DNA of 64,000 nucleotides from Klebsormidium nitens (taxonomy: Eukaryota; Streptophyta; Klebsormidiophyceae; Klebsormidiales; Klebsormidiaceae). The stretch is from assembly GCA_000708835.1 (NCBI GenBank), contig DF237246.1, positions 44,325 through 108,324 of the forward strand, given 5' to 3'. The translations under genes were made by a program, and so were the position numbers. The notes under the pieces were generated by a model. The model had not been told where the DNA came from, made no database searches, and was given only the letters and a program-made list of their open reading frames with translations. The stretch's first letter is position 1, and each line of letters begins with the position of its first letter. Shown here one piece after another: positions 13,059-25,000 of the stretch.

Positions 13059-16000
13059 ATGGACACAACATCGACACACCCCTGGGCCCTACAACTCTCT
13101 TCCCCCCTCCAGTTTCTCACCTTGAAGACAGAAGAGGGGGGCGTCAAGCCTGAGATTGCAATCCTGTTCTTTGGGCTGGCCCTCATTTTGGGCGCGCTCT
13201 GCAAGCAGGTCTCTGCACACACGCTCGTCCCCTACACGGTGGCCCTGCTCATCATTGGCATTGTCCTCGGTGTCCTTGGTGAGTGGCCTTTCTACTTACT
13301 TAGAACGGTCTTGATCGCTCTTTTGTATCCTGGTTCTCATGAGAGGGACCCGCTGATGAGGCCAGCATGCCATGAATCTTATGTCAGCTGAGAAGTCAAT
13401 TGCAAATGCTTGGGGACACTGTCAAGGTTTAAAGGCATTGGAGCTGTGGTGAAGAAGTTCGACAGCTATGGCACTGACTTTCTTGGACCATTTGGGCTTC
13501 AACAAATTGAAAAGCCATGTTTCCAATAGCTTTCCTCCGGGCATGGCACAAATTGTTCTTTGATTATGGAAAGGTCGGTTTTTAGAGGCGATTCGGGTTC
13601 TGACGGCCTTGGAAAGCTGAGCTCAACCTGTTGCAGAGGGGGAATGAGCTGGTCCGGCTTGATGGATGAATGCAAGCCCCCTGTCTTTGGACTCTCTTCT
13701 GAGCTGTGTCTCTTAACCAGGCCGTAGACAATGTTCTTAAACAGGGGCAGTCTGCCTTGTATGAAGCAATGAATCAGACATAAGCCAAACCTTGATCCAT
13801 GCCCCTACATGTTCAAAGACCTGTGCGGTTGCGACTCAGCAAAGGAGACATGTTTTAAGCTGTGATTACCGAACACAACTCAAGCTGTGGAAACCATTTT
13901 TCTTCATCGTATTTGTGTGCCCAATCAAGCCCGCTGGGGCAGACCCCAATTCTTAGAAAAAAGTGGACAGAAATTCCATTCAATCGAGCAGTGAGCTCCT
14001 TCTCTGGGGCGTCTAAGGGGCGGTTCGGAGGCCGCTTTCCTAATTTGCAAACTGGCTCTGGTTTGCAGGGCACGGGGACACAGGAAGAATGTGGTTTTCA
14101 ATGTATGGGGAATTCTCAGACTATGTTTGTGTATGACTGTGCAGATCACGTGCTGCACAATGGGCTGGGCACGCTGGGGGAGAGCATCCAGATATGTGAG
14201 TGGCCGTGGCAACGGACTGTACTGTCATCTCAGACGCAATTGTTGACACCGGAGTGCGTGTTGCAAACCTTTCTGACAGCCTTGCAGACGCTCCTGATAG
14301 CTTTTATCTGTAGTTTCTAATTTGGTGCGGAAGCATTCTTGTGCCGCGACTCATGCTGTTGTTTGGAAGTTTCGGAATCTGGAAGATTTACGTTCTTTGC
14401 TCCATCCCAGTCACTTTGTTTCACCACCTATTTGTGTCATCGTGGCGCACCTAGAGGAGATCGAGAAAGGTCATTATTTGCTTACCCTTTAGTGCATGCT
14501 GCACGTGTTCTCCCCACCGGACAAAGACCTGTGCTTCCTTAATTTACCGGCCGCCGCATCTGGATTCTTAGCTCAGGCTGACTTCTCATCTCCCACACGA
14601 TGTTGAAGAAATGGTCAAAGCTTGGATGGTTGGAAGGCCGACATGGACAGGGAGGCGGAGTCGGGTTATCTGTTTGAGCTCGCCACTAGTCTCATGCATC
14701 CACTTTGTCCATTTCCATCCTGTGCTGGTCACCACCTGTTTAAGCGCAGTTTCGAATCAAAGATTAACTCTCGTGTTGCAGGGGCCGACATTGAACCTGG
14801 TCTTATCCTTTTCGTCTTCCTTCCGGCGCTGCTCTTCGAGAGCTCCATGTCGATGGAAGTCCACAAGTCAGGGTGAGCGGTAGAAACTTCCTTGTCCGTT
14901 TGAAGAGAGCAGAATCCACCACTTCACTGGGCGAGTCATGGTCAAGCATTGGCCAATCTCTCTATGTTCTGAGGGAGATGAACGGACTTTCAGTAGCCGT
15001 AGTTCAGATTGGATAAGATCTGGGCAGTCTAAAAGCGGCACTTCGACCAATCAGTCCCGCGCTGAAAATGCAAATAGAGATGTCCCACGTCCAGATTTTG
15101 TCTTCTGAATTGGATTGAATGTTCCATCGTGGATAACACTGGGCCATGAGTTATCCGACAGCGCTAGACCCGAATCATCCTGGATCGACTTGCAGCTTAA
15201 ATCTGGTGTCGAACATCAGTGCATAAGACGACTGCCAACGAGGTTAAGCACTATCACTGCCTGTCAACCGGCAGCCAAGTATGGTTGACACGCCATCTCC
15301 CCGAGCAGGGTGTACCCCATACAATCATACAGCCACCACAACTGATGAGCTTGCTTGCGGTGTCCGCAGAAATGCCTGTGGCAAATGTCGCTCCTCGCGG
15401 GTCCGGGGGTGCTTGTTAACACCTTTGTTCTGGGGGCCGCTCTGAAGGTGAGGTCATTCACTTAACAACTGCGGTGTTAACACGCAGTCAGACTAAACCC
15501 TTCGAGCTTGTTCTTTCAAGGGATCCCTTATCTGAGTTGGCTACAAACCTCTAGCCCTGCTTGTTCTGAGGTCGCTCGTGACCAAAATAAAGTCAACCGT
15601 GGCAAAGGTGAAGGGGAAGCCTTCGAAAGGAAAGATGATCGACAGTCGTTCTTTTTCGCTCAATACGTGGTCTTGGCACCCCCTAACCGTAGTGCAGAGT
15701 TCGGGCTGAGATGTTCGCAGGCTAAGGAATTGTCATTTCAACCGAGCCTTCTTCAAGACCTTCTTGCTTGGTGGTGATGCGGATTTCGAGATTCCCCCGA
15801 CGGTCGTTTCCAGGCTACCCGACTCATTCTAGTCCGATTGTTTCGAGCAGTGCAGCCTCCTTTTGTCCGAGAGGCCACCGTGACTCCAATCCAACTCAGT
15901 AGAAAGGCTTCCCACCCAGTGGTTAATCTGAACCCATTTGCAAACCCGCAGTTTTGCTTCCCCTATTCGTGGAGCTGGGGTCTGTCCCTGACGTTGGGCG

Positions 16001-19000
16001 GCCTTTTGAGCGCAACGGATCCAGTGGCAGTGGTCGCCCTCTTGAAGGAGCTGGGCGCCAGCAAGAAGCTCAACACCATAATCGAGGGGGAGTCGCTCAT
16101 CAACGACGGGTAAGTCCCAGGCGTGGTTGGGTTATTCTGGATGTGGGCCACACCACGTGATCGAATAAAAAGGAAACTTCGAGAACTTTAGGAATGTTAC
16201 TCAGTACCGTTAAATTTGGACCTCTTCGTGACCCGAAACGTGAATCAGGGTCCTGCAGGCAGACGAAGGGCACACTGCCACCTCATTCACAGAAGCACGG
16301 TCCAATACAGATCTGCGAAGTGACAGACATTTGTGAGCACAAACAAGCTCAGAACTCATTTTAAGCCAAGACCAGCATACACCCAATTCCAATCCAAACC
16401 CAGTTTAATCCGGCCAAGTTTGCTTGGGAACATTCCCAATTAGGAGATGAGAAAGTGCTTCTTAGAACAGGTTCTTTGGGCGCCCCGGCTTTGTATCACG
16501 CGTGACGTACATAAGATTGCGCACGGCGGTCAGGGTTGAGTTTCAATGAACGCTGATTGGCGGACGAGATTTGAATTCTCGGCAGCGCTTCGTGAAGCAA
16601 GCATCTTTCTTGCCCGCAGCACGGCGATCGTCGTCTTTCGCCTCTTCTACCGGATCGTCTTCGGCAGCAAGTTCAACTTCGTCAACACAATCGTCTATTT
16701 TATGCAGATCTCCTTTGGAGGGTGAGTCCAGGGACGGGAAACGCATGTTCTACGCTTAAATGATGTAGCGGCATTACAAATGTGGAGCGGCCCGTGTCTG
16801 TATCATTGAGGATAAGCAAGACGCCGTTTCGGAGCGGATTTCAGGGGCCATTTTGCTGAATGCGGACTTTTCTTGCATACGACGTCAGCCCCGCCCCAAC
16901 TTCTCTTCTCTCGTGTTTTCAAAGCCAGTGCTTATCATTCTGCGAGAATCATGACAGTGGCTTGAAACGCGATGGATTCCAAACTCGAAACGTTGTGCGA
17001 TCGGTCGGTCCTCTCCCCGGCTTTTCCGGTCACACCTTCACCTCGTGCGATTTCCTCCTGCAAACTCTAACCCCCGAGCTGAGTTACCGCCACCTCCAGT
17101 CTTAGGCTTGCCTGAGCTCATCTTCGATTTTGTAGTGACATCGTGCTGCTTTTACAATGTCGCCGGTCTGAGTCTATTCTTGCTCTGTAAAGTGGCAAGC
17201 AATGAAAATAATTATCCTGGAGCCAACTGTCGCGTTAATCCCACCGGTCTGAGTCCACTCCTGCCCTGCAGAGTGGCAATGGGCATCGCCTTTGGGCTGG
17301 TCGCCATAATGTGGCTCGGTTTCGTGTTCAACGACACTCTCATCGAAATCACCATCACGGTCTCGGCCGCGTATATGGTCTACTTCACGGTGAGCTGACA
17401 CGTGGCCCCAGCCGTCCGATTTGACACGCTGCAAATCAGCATCGAGAAACTTGATTCTGGTTGTCATCCGTTTGACATTGTTGAGAAACCTCGTCAAGCA
17501 GATTCGTCAATGCAGTTCGCTCATATGTGCATCTGGTTCCTCAAACGGAAATTGGGGCTTCCAAGTTTTCACCTTGCAAGCGGCTTCGAAAGCGAACGTG
17601 AAGCGGATTTGCTCCTGATAGCCAAAGAAAAACCTTCACATCAACCTTCACGACCAATATTGCGACGGGATCCTATCCTTCGAATACTCTAAACTGACGT
17701 GACTTAAATTGCCATGACGCCCGCCCTTTTTGACAACACAACTATTTCGTTAAAGTTTTCAAGAGTCGTTTTTGCGCAAGGCATTTTAAGTTTTCAAGAG
17801 TCGTTTTGTGCAAGGCACGCTAAGAGGAATGCCAACTGCAGATTCTGCTCGATCCACGGTGGAAGGACGAGGATCTTGTTTCGACCCATGTCAAGACCGG
17901 TGTGCTCAAAGAATCAGACCGCTGTCTTACAAGACCCTGGTTTCGCAGATCGCAAGTTGGTTTGCTTCTTAGTTCTTAATCGAACTGTCGGAATCTTAGT
18001 AAGACGGACCTGCATCGTTGCCATATCTGGGCTGTTCTTTTCAGGGTTCCTCACACTCGACATCGCTCTGTCTTGTCTGCAGTCGGAGCAGAATGCGGGT
18101 GTCTCTGGCGTCATCGGCGTTATGTTCCTTGGAATGTGAGTTCCGCTTTCGTAGCCCTTTCGGTTTGGGGCCTTTCGCTGAAAAGTCTAGTGCATCAACA
18201 CAAATGTCAGGTGATGTTCGGGAAAGGAATTATGCCTCTGGCTAAAATGGAGGCCTTTCGAGTAAATGAATATGACGGATCAGTGCCGGCAGGGCGTTCT
18301 TGATGAGAGGAGATAACCTTTGTATGATCGTATCGAAACGATTGAAATCTCAGATTCTTACTAGCGAGAATAGCTAGTCTGGCCGTTTGATCCAGGTTTC
18401 CATTCGTGCGGCATGGTCTGCGAAGTCCTCTCAAGGCCGTGCTCGAATCGGCCTTTCGCGGGAAGAAGCCTCCTGCTTATCCTCCTATCTTGTACCTTAG
18501 AGGAACTTTTGCATTAAGCTGTTGACGAGTTATTCCCCACGAGTTTCTCCTCATTCCAAACTCGGCACGGCCTTTCATAAGCCTCTCGGCTTCGGCTCTA
18601 TTTCGCAGATTCTTTGCCGCGGTCGGCAACACGGCGTTCACGGGAGAGCACAAGAAGAGCTTGCACCACTTCTGGGAGATGGTCGCGTACATGGCTAACA
18701 CGCTCATATTCATCCTCAGGTCCGTACAAAAAAAGTAATTTCGGCCTAGTTGCAGGTTTACCCAAATGCTATCTTTGCCCCAATTGGAGTGAAATCCTGT
18801 CAATCTGCAAAAGCAGGTGAAATATAAGGTGCAATGAGTATCAAGGAGATCCCCTTGCGCCGCAGTGTCAGTTGCAAGTTATGTTAGACCCAGTTTGATA
18901 CCCATTCAGCCCGGATTACAGTCTTTTGCTCGTGTTGGGTGCGTGCAGTGGGGTCATCATTGCTGAGGTCATCCTGCGCAACACGGAGAGCATCGACGCG

Positions 19001-22000
19001 CGCGACTGGGTGTACCTCATCGTGCTCTACCTCTTCGTCCAGTTAGCCCGGGTTGTCGTCGTCGGGTTATCCTACCCGCTGCTTAAGTACTGGGGTTACG
19101 GAATCGACTGGAAAAAGGTTAGCTCCATTTCAAACCGCGATTCGAAACTACCAGACAGGACGCTTCGACTTCCAAGGATAATTTTGAGCTCTCTCAATCT
19201 CTACCGGACGTTGCTCCGGCGCTTTGTACTTTAAGATCGGCATATTGGCTCACGTCTGTCTACGGGTGCAGGCGACGGTGATGACGTGGGCGGGGCTACG
19301 TGGCGCTGTGGCACTTACCCTTGCTCTCACGGTTAACGTAAGTTTGAATAACATACTCTGCTTTTTATTCACGAGATGCTTTGGAGCTGTGTCTTCCTGG
19401 CAACTAGCGGCTCGGCTCAACCGCTTCCAACTTGTCTAGCTGGGGTGTGCATGGCAAAGGAAGGATAGTCAAATGTAACAACAAGAACCGAAGGAGGTTG
19501 CTCGAAAGGAGCCGATCCCGCTTATCCGAAAACGTTTTCGCCCGTTCAACCCACTTAAAAAGTCGCTCGAGTCTCCTGTCTTCTAGTTTGATCTTACCTC
19601 GACTGCAGCTATTTTCCAGCAAACTGCGGGTTTCCTCTTGGAAAAAGGGAAGTTCTAAGGGTGTGGAAGTCAGTTGCCGTAATCTGTGTTCCAGACTTGC
19701 CTAACTTCGTCGACTAAACTTAAGGCTTCCCACGTAGTTTGGACACCAACAGCTTGCTCGAGAAGCGCTGTAACTTCACCCAACAACAGACTGTCCACTA
19801 ATTGACTCCACTTTCTTGTAAGTACAGAGCTGGAAAGTGGTTCAATTGCAAACAGCCTGCGTGTGGTTTGCGGCTACCGAGGGGTCTGAACGATTCTCAA
19901 CAGTATCTGATTTTTCATTCTGAATCGCAGAGTGACGACGGGCCGCACATCGATGCTCACGGGATCGACCAAACGGTCTCCGCTAAGGACCGAGCGAGGG
20001 TGAGTGCTCCACTACCCTACGACCCTACAGCTCTTACACCTTGAACCACACAAAAGAAGTTAGGGAGGCGAGTGCTCGCCCTTGCGTCATATTCCAAGTA
20101 ACCCCCTTCATTCTGCCCCTGCAAAGCGGTCGGATGCGGGCTCGTGCGTACCTTTATGATGATAAATTTAGCAACAAGCAAATTGCAATAAGCCCTCAAG
20201 TTATCAGCGATTTCAGACCTCATCGGACGGTTCTCAATGCACTTCAAAGCTAGAGAAATCTGAGCCGCAAAGGTGATCCTCTTGAGCGGTTTGTTGGTTG
20301 TAAGGGCCAATGTCTTGAATAACCCCTTCAGTTCCCATTACTTGCCTTGGAAGGAACCACTAGACAAGGTCCAGTAGGGATCTGCCTCCAGCCCACTTTT
20401 CGTGACGCTCTCAGAGCTGTGGTCAGTTCTCTGCCTTCCAGTCCCAGCTCGTGGTTTGGGTTCCTAATCAGCGGCGTTGGTTCCTTTATCTTCGTCGACA
20501 AACCCTGTTAGTGGCTCAGTATCCTTACGATTACCCCTGGTACTTCGTGATTCCCTCTGAAGCATCCTTCTTTCCACAATCGTCACTAACCCTGTGGTTT
20601 GACCGCGCAGGTTGTGTTCCTGACCGGCGGGGTTGTGTTCCTAACCCTGGTCATTAACGGCAGCACGAGCCAGTGGCTGCTCAGCGCCCTGGGCTTGGAC
20701 CGCCTGACCGAATCCAAGGTGCGCACTGCAGAAGCTCTAGATGGCCGAGATTGTTTCGCAGCCGTCCGATCTTCACATAAGAATGCCTTTTAACATCTGA
20801 GTTCAAGAAGTTCAATTGTGGACAGGTTACTGGAACGGGTTTGAATTAAGGCCAGTAAATCCGCCTGGAAAGAACGAATCTGACGCGTCCACTTTTATAC
20901 CTCAAAATATAGAGGGTAGGTAGTGACGCCGTTTCTTCCTGCCCCCCTGCCACTCCAATCCCCTGCGTTCCGCCTGTTTTCGGCACGTCCAAGCCTTGTT
21001 GACTCAGTTGTAACACCTGAAACAACGGGTGAGCCCAGCCAAGCTTCGTGTATTTCGCTGATCTTGCGTACAGAGTAGTTGCGACGGTAACATTCGGTTT
21101 GGGGAAAGAGATGCGCCTCAGTGCGCGTATCAAGCGGCAGCCACCGTACACATCCAAACAACCCAAGTCTCTTGTTTCCTGCCCATCGATTCCTTCCTTC
21201 TGATCAGCCGGCAAACTGTAGGCAACAGAGGGTCAAAGGAAAAGCTTGTGAAGCGGACCGGGCGCTCAACCAGACTTTTACCAAGTGCGGTCAAGCTTCG
21301 GTTTATCGTGTGTGTTGCAGCTGCGTATCTTGGGCTATGCGCAACAGGAGATGCGCAGTCTTGAGCTGCAGTCGTATGTGGAGGTGGGAGAGGACGACGA
21401 GGAGCTGGGCCCTGCGCACTGGGCCTCCGTCCAGAATTTCGTGACAAACCTGAGGTGAGGTTTTCGTGCCGCGCCCAAACAAGGCCGTCGCATTTCTACC
21501 CGGCCGATTCGTTGATCCCCGACGGCCTTCGAGGAATCTGCGAGACCTGCCTGCTGATTGCTACCAGACAAACCTGGTCTTATCCGTTGACAAGCGTCCG
21601 TATTGCGGGTCTCTTTGATTTCCCTGCCATTCTTGGGGGGGTCGCCGATGAGGATCGTCGGAGCGCTTTTTTCTACGGTTTGTTTGGGAGCTTTGCCGTT
21701 TGCGGATATTAGTTCCGCACGCAAAGCAGGGCCCCGCACCGACTAGACGCATCTTGTATGACGTCCCCGTTTCTCAGACACTCCCGGATTCGTAGCCTAG
21801 AAGTCCCCTATAAGTGAGCCCGTCACAACTGCAGACACGCCTCTGCAGGAGTCTCGAAATTGCGGCTCCGGTTTTGGCCATCACAGAAGGCTGGACGACG
21901 TCAACCAAGAGTAAACACGGCCAATCTCGCCTCCCCCCTTCTGGCCGCCTTAGTAAAGGACAGCCGTCGATCGCTCATTCGACCATTTCGTTCCCGCAGG

Positions 22001-25000
22001 AAAGGCGAGACCGAGGAGCCGAGCGATCCCTTTGGTCCGGTCATCAGCGATGAGACGACCGAGATGCACCGCATGCGGCTGCGAGATGTGCGCGCGCGTT
22101 TCCTCCGAGGTGACGGAAAGCTCTACGTCTCTGAGGAACGGAATGCCGACAATAACTCGATTCGATTTACGAAACCTGTGAAACTTCAAGAGGTTGTAAG
22201 ACTTCTTCTCTGGCATATAGTTTAAGGTGTGGGCAAATGTCGTCATTGAGTCTCTGTGCCGGTAGAAGTTTCTCGGATCCTCTTCCCAAGCGTTTGCAAT
22301 CCTGAAAACGTGCCCTCTTTCAAAATGTGCACCTAGAAGCTTACGGAAAGATCCAGTCGCAAAATGCTATTAAAGGGTGCCGAGCGAGTGCCTCTGTATA
22401 CGGGTTCTCGTCTCTTATACATCAGGCGAACCTCGCATCCGAGCTCCAGGCACTTATATTTCTTATCTATTTAATGAGGGCGTCCGATGAAGCAAGGCAA
22501 ACTTTCTTTGGGAATCCAGGTGGAGGTGGCTAGCGTGCTCAACCCTTATATGAAACTCGACGGTTCGAAACTCGGCCTCAGCATTTATTTCTGATCTGCT
22601 GGATCCCGCAGCGCCCCGGTTTCCATAGTCATACCGATTGTCAAAATCCAACGTCACAAAGCAGAATGCTACCAACGATCAGATTTCACATGAAGAAAAC
22701 GACTTCGAGAAGGACGAGTCCTTTGACGCCCTAGTCACGGCGTGCTAGCTCCTTCAACAGAAACCCAACTAGCAGAGACATCGGTACAAGTTTTCTCTTT
22801 GCATCAGTTCAGTTGCCTAAGAACCACGGAGCACTTCCCCCAAGTTCTGGGTTGGCCATCTTCTGAGCTGAACACTGCTGCGAAGATACCCGAGACTCCC
22901 GAACATGTTGAGGCCGCCGTCTGGGGCAAATCCGGGCAAAATGGCAAATCGAACTTGACCAGACTACGTTCCAGACGCATCCTCAGTCAGATTAACCACG
23001 CTCCAACCAACCCACTAACCTTGTGACTCCCGCGGCCCCCCGCAGGCGTCCAGGCGGCCTACTGGGACCAGCTCGACGAGGGTCGCCTGTCCCAAGTCGA
23101 AACGCGCATCCTCATCGAATCCATCGAATGCGGCTTAGACTCGGACACCGAGTTGTGCGACTGGGCGGAACTGCGGCCATACGTGCAAGTGCCCCCCTGG
23201 CTGCGCTTCCTGCAGTCGATCCAGCACAACAACTCGTACGTGAACGCGTTGGTTAAACGGCTGGTGGTGGGCAGTTTGGAGCAGGCGTGTGCGCTCGCGG
23301 CGGGGTATCTGCGCGCGCACCACAGGGCAAGGTGCGCCGATTTGCAGAGTTCACAGAGATGAGAAAACAAAGTGTCAATGTCCCAAATGCCGCTGAAACT
23401 GTAATAAACAGCGCATCCTTTTTTGCGCGACCAAGCTATCGGAAGTACCAAGCTTTCCAAAACGGTGCTGATCGAGGTGCGCTCGTCCCTATGTCGTTCA
23501 CTATTGTAGATAGAACGCCCAGCAAGCCGTAAGCCAGAACTGCAAACGCGGACGAAAACGGTGCAGCGGATCTGATCCAAACGCGGAGAGTAGGATTTGG
23601 AAGGCGCGCGGAGCATTCCGTTTCTAGTTTTCTCCAACGAATCATTCGCCCGTCTCAGGCAAGGAGCCGAGACGAAAGCCGCCGTCACGAACTTTTGTCC
23701 TGCCACGAACATTCTTTGGCGCCTTACAGGGAGCAGCTGTGATGAACTTTCGTCCTGTTTCAGAACATTCGTTTGCGCGTTATAGGGAGCAGCTGAAGCA
23801 CTTCCTCCACGACGATGAGCTGGCAGCCGAGGTGATCAAGGAGAGCGCGTGGTTCTCGAAGGAGCCGCACATGTTCCTCGAGGAGGTGGCGCACACCTTT
23901 CCTCAAGTGCTGACAACGGTGAAGACGCGTCAGGTGGCGTTCCACGTGCTTGGCGATGTAAGCTCCTCCTCAGCGACAAGTTCTTTAACGACGCTTTTAA
24001 TCATTCAAATGGCGGAGTGCACTCATTTGTAATGATGGGTGCTTGTGGGAATCGACGGTTTTCAAAGAAAGCTCTGAGCGGATTCTGACAGGCAGGTCGC
24101 CTTGCGGGCTCTTTTTGAGTGTGGATTTCGAGAGGAATGTGTGCCGATTACGAGCGGAATGAGTGGGTCGAGAGCCAAATTATAGGGTATGAAGGCTCAA
24201 AAACCCGCTCTCGCCGTTTTTCTGTTGCATATTTGACCCCGTCCTTACCCTCTTTGGTTGACGGTTCTTTTCTTGTTTTCTTCTATTTCAAACTTGCAGC
24301 ACCTTGTCTCTCCTTCGCTTTTTTTGGAAATTTTCCAGTACTTGGAGCATGCATCTTGACTTTCTCCTCACCTTTTTCTTGCTCAATCTCCATGAACGCT
24401 ACCAGACGTTATGCAGGGCTTCTCTGACGCTCCATTAGATTTCTAGGCTGAAATAGGTTCCGGAATAATCTCTGGAAAACAACGAAGATTATATTACATA
24501 TGTGAGTATTGTTATTTTGTATTTTGATGTATCATTTTTTATCCTTATAGATTCTTAAACAATCAAAATTCTACCCTCCAGCTCATGTCGTACATCGAGG
24601 ACCTGGACACCGCGGGCCTCGTTGACTCCAAGGAGATCGAGCGGCTCCAGAACGTCATCCGATTGGACCTCAAGAAGCTGAAACGCGCGCCGCGGCTGAT
24701 CCGCCCCCAGCAGCCAACCGGCCTGCTGCAGAGCACTCCCCTGGGGAGCCACGTGCCCCCCCAGTTTGAAACAATGGTGCGGAAGGACGGAGAAGAGCGC
24801 ACTTTCCCCAAGGGAGCGCCGGTCTACCGGGAGGGCTCCGAGGGCAACGAGGTGTTCGTCGTTGCGAGCGGGCACGTCAAGGTGGGTGGTTTGCAAGGGG
24901 TGTAAGATCGTTTGGTTTGGGACTTCCTCTGTTTGCGCCGTTGTTCAAGGTGGGCGGTTTGTGAAGGGTTTGCATTGTTTTGTGGGGGCCGATTAAATGT

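Noticed and set aside
15370-15447. Splicing SOS1 exon 3 at GAA|GTCCAC to restore phase
   Set aside because: It would delete the conserved VHKS stretch of the membrane domain and uses a poor donor, so the mismatch is left reported.
23059-23712. 217-codon minus-strand open frame
   Set aside because: It lies antisense to the conserved SOS1 exon 23046-23331 and its intron; composition artefact.
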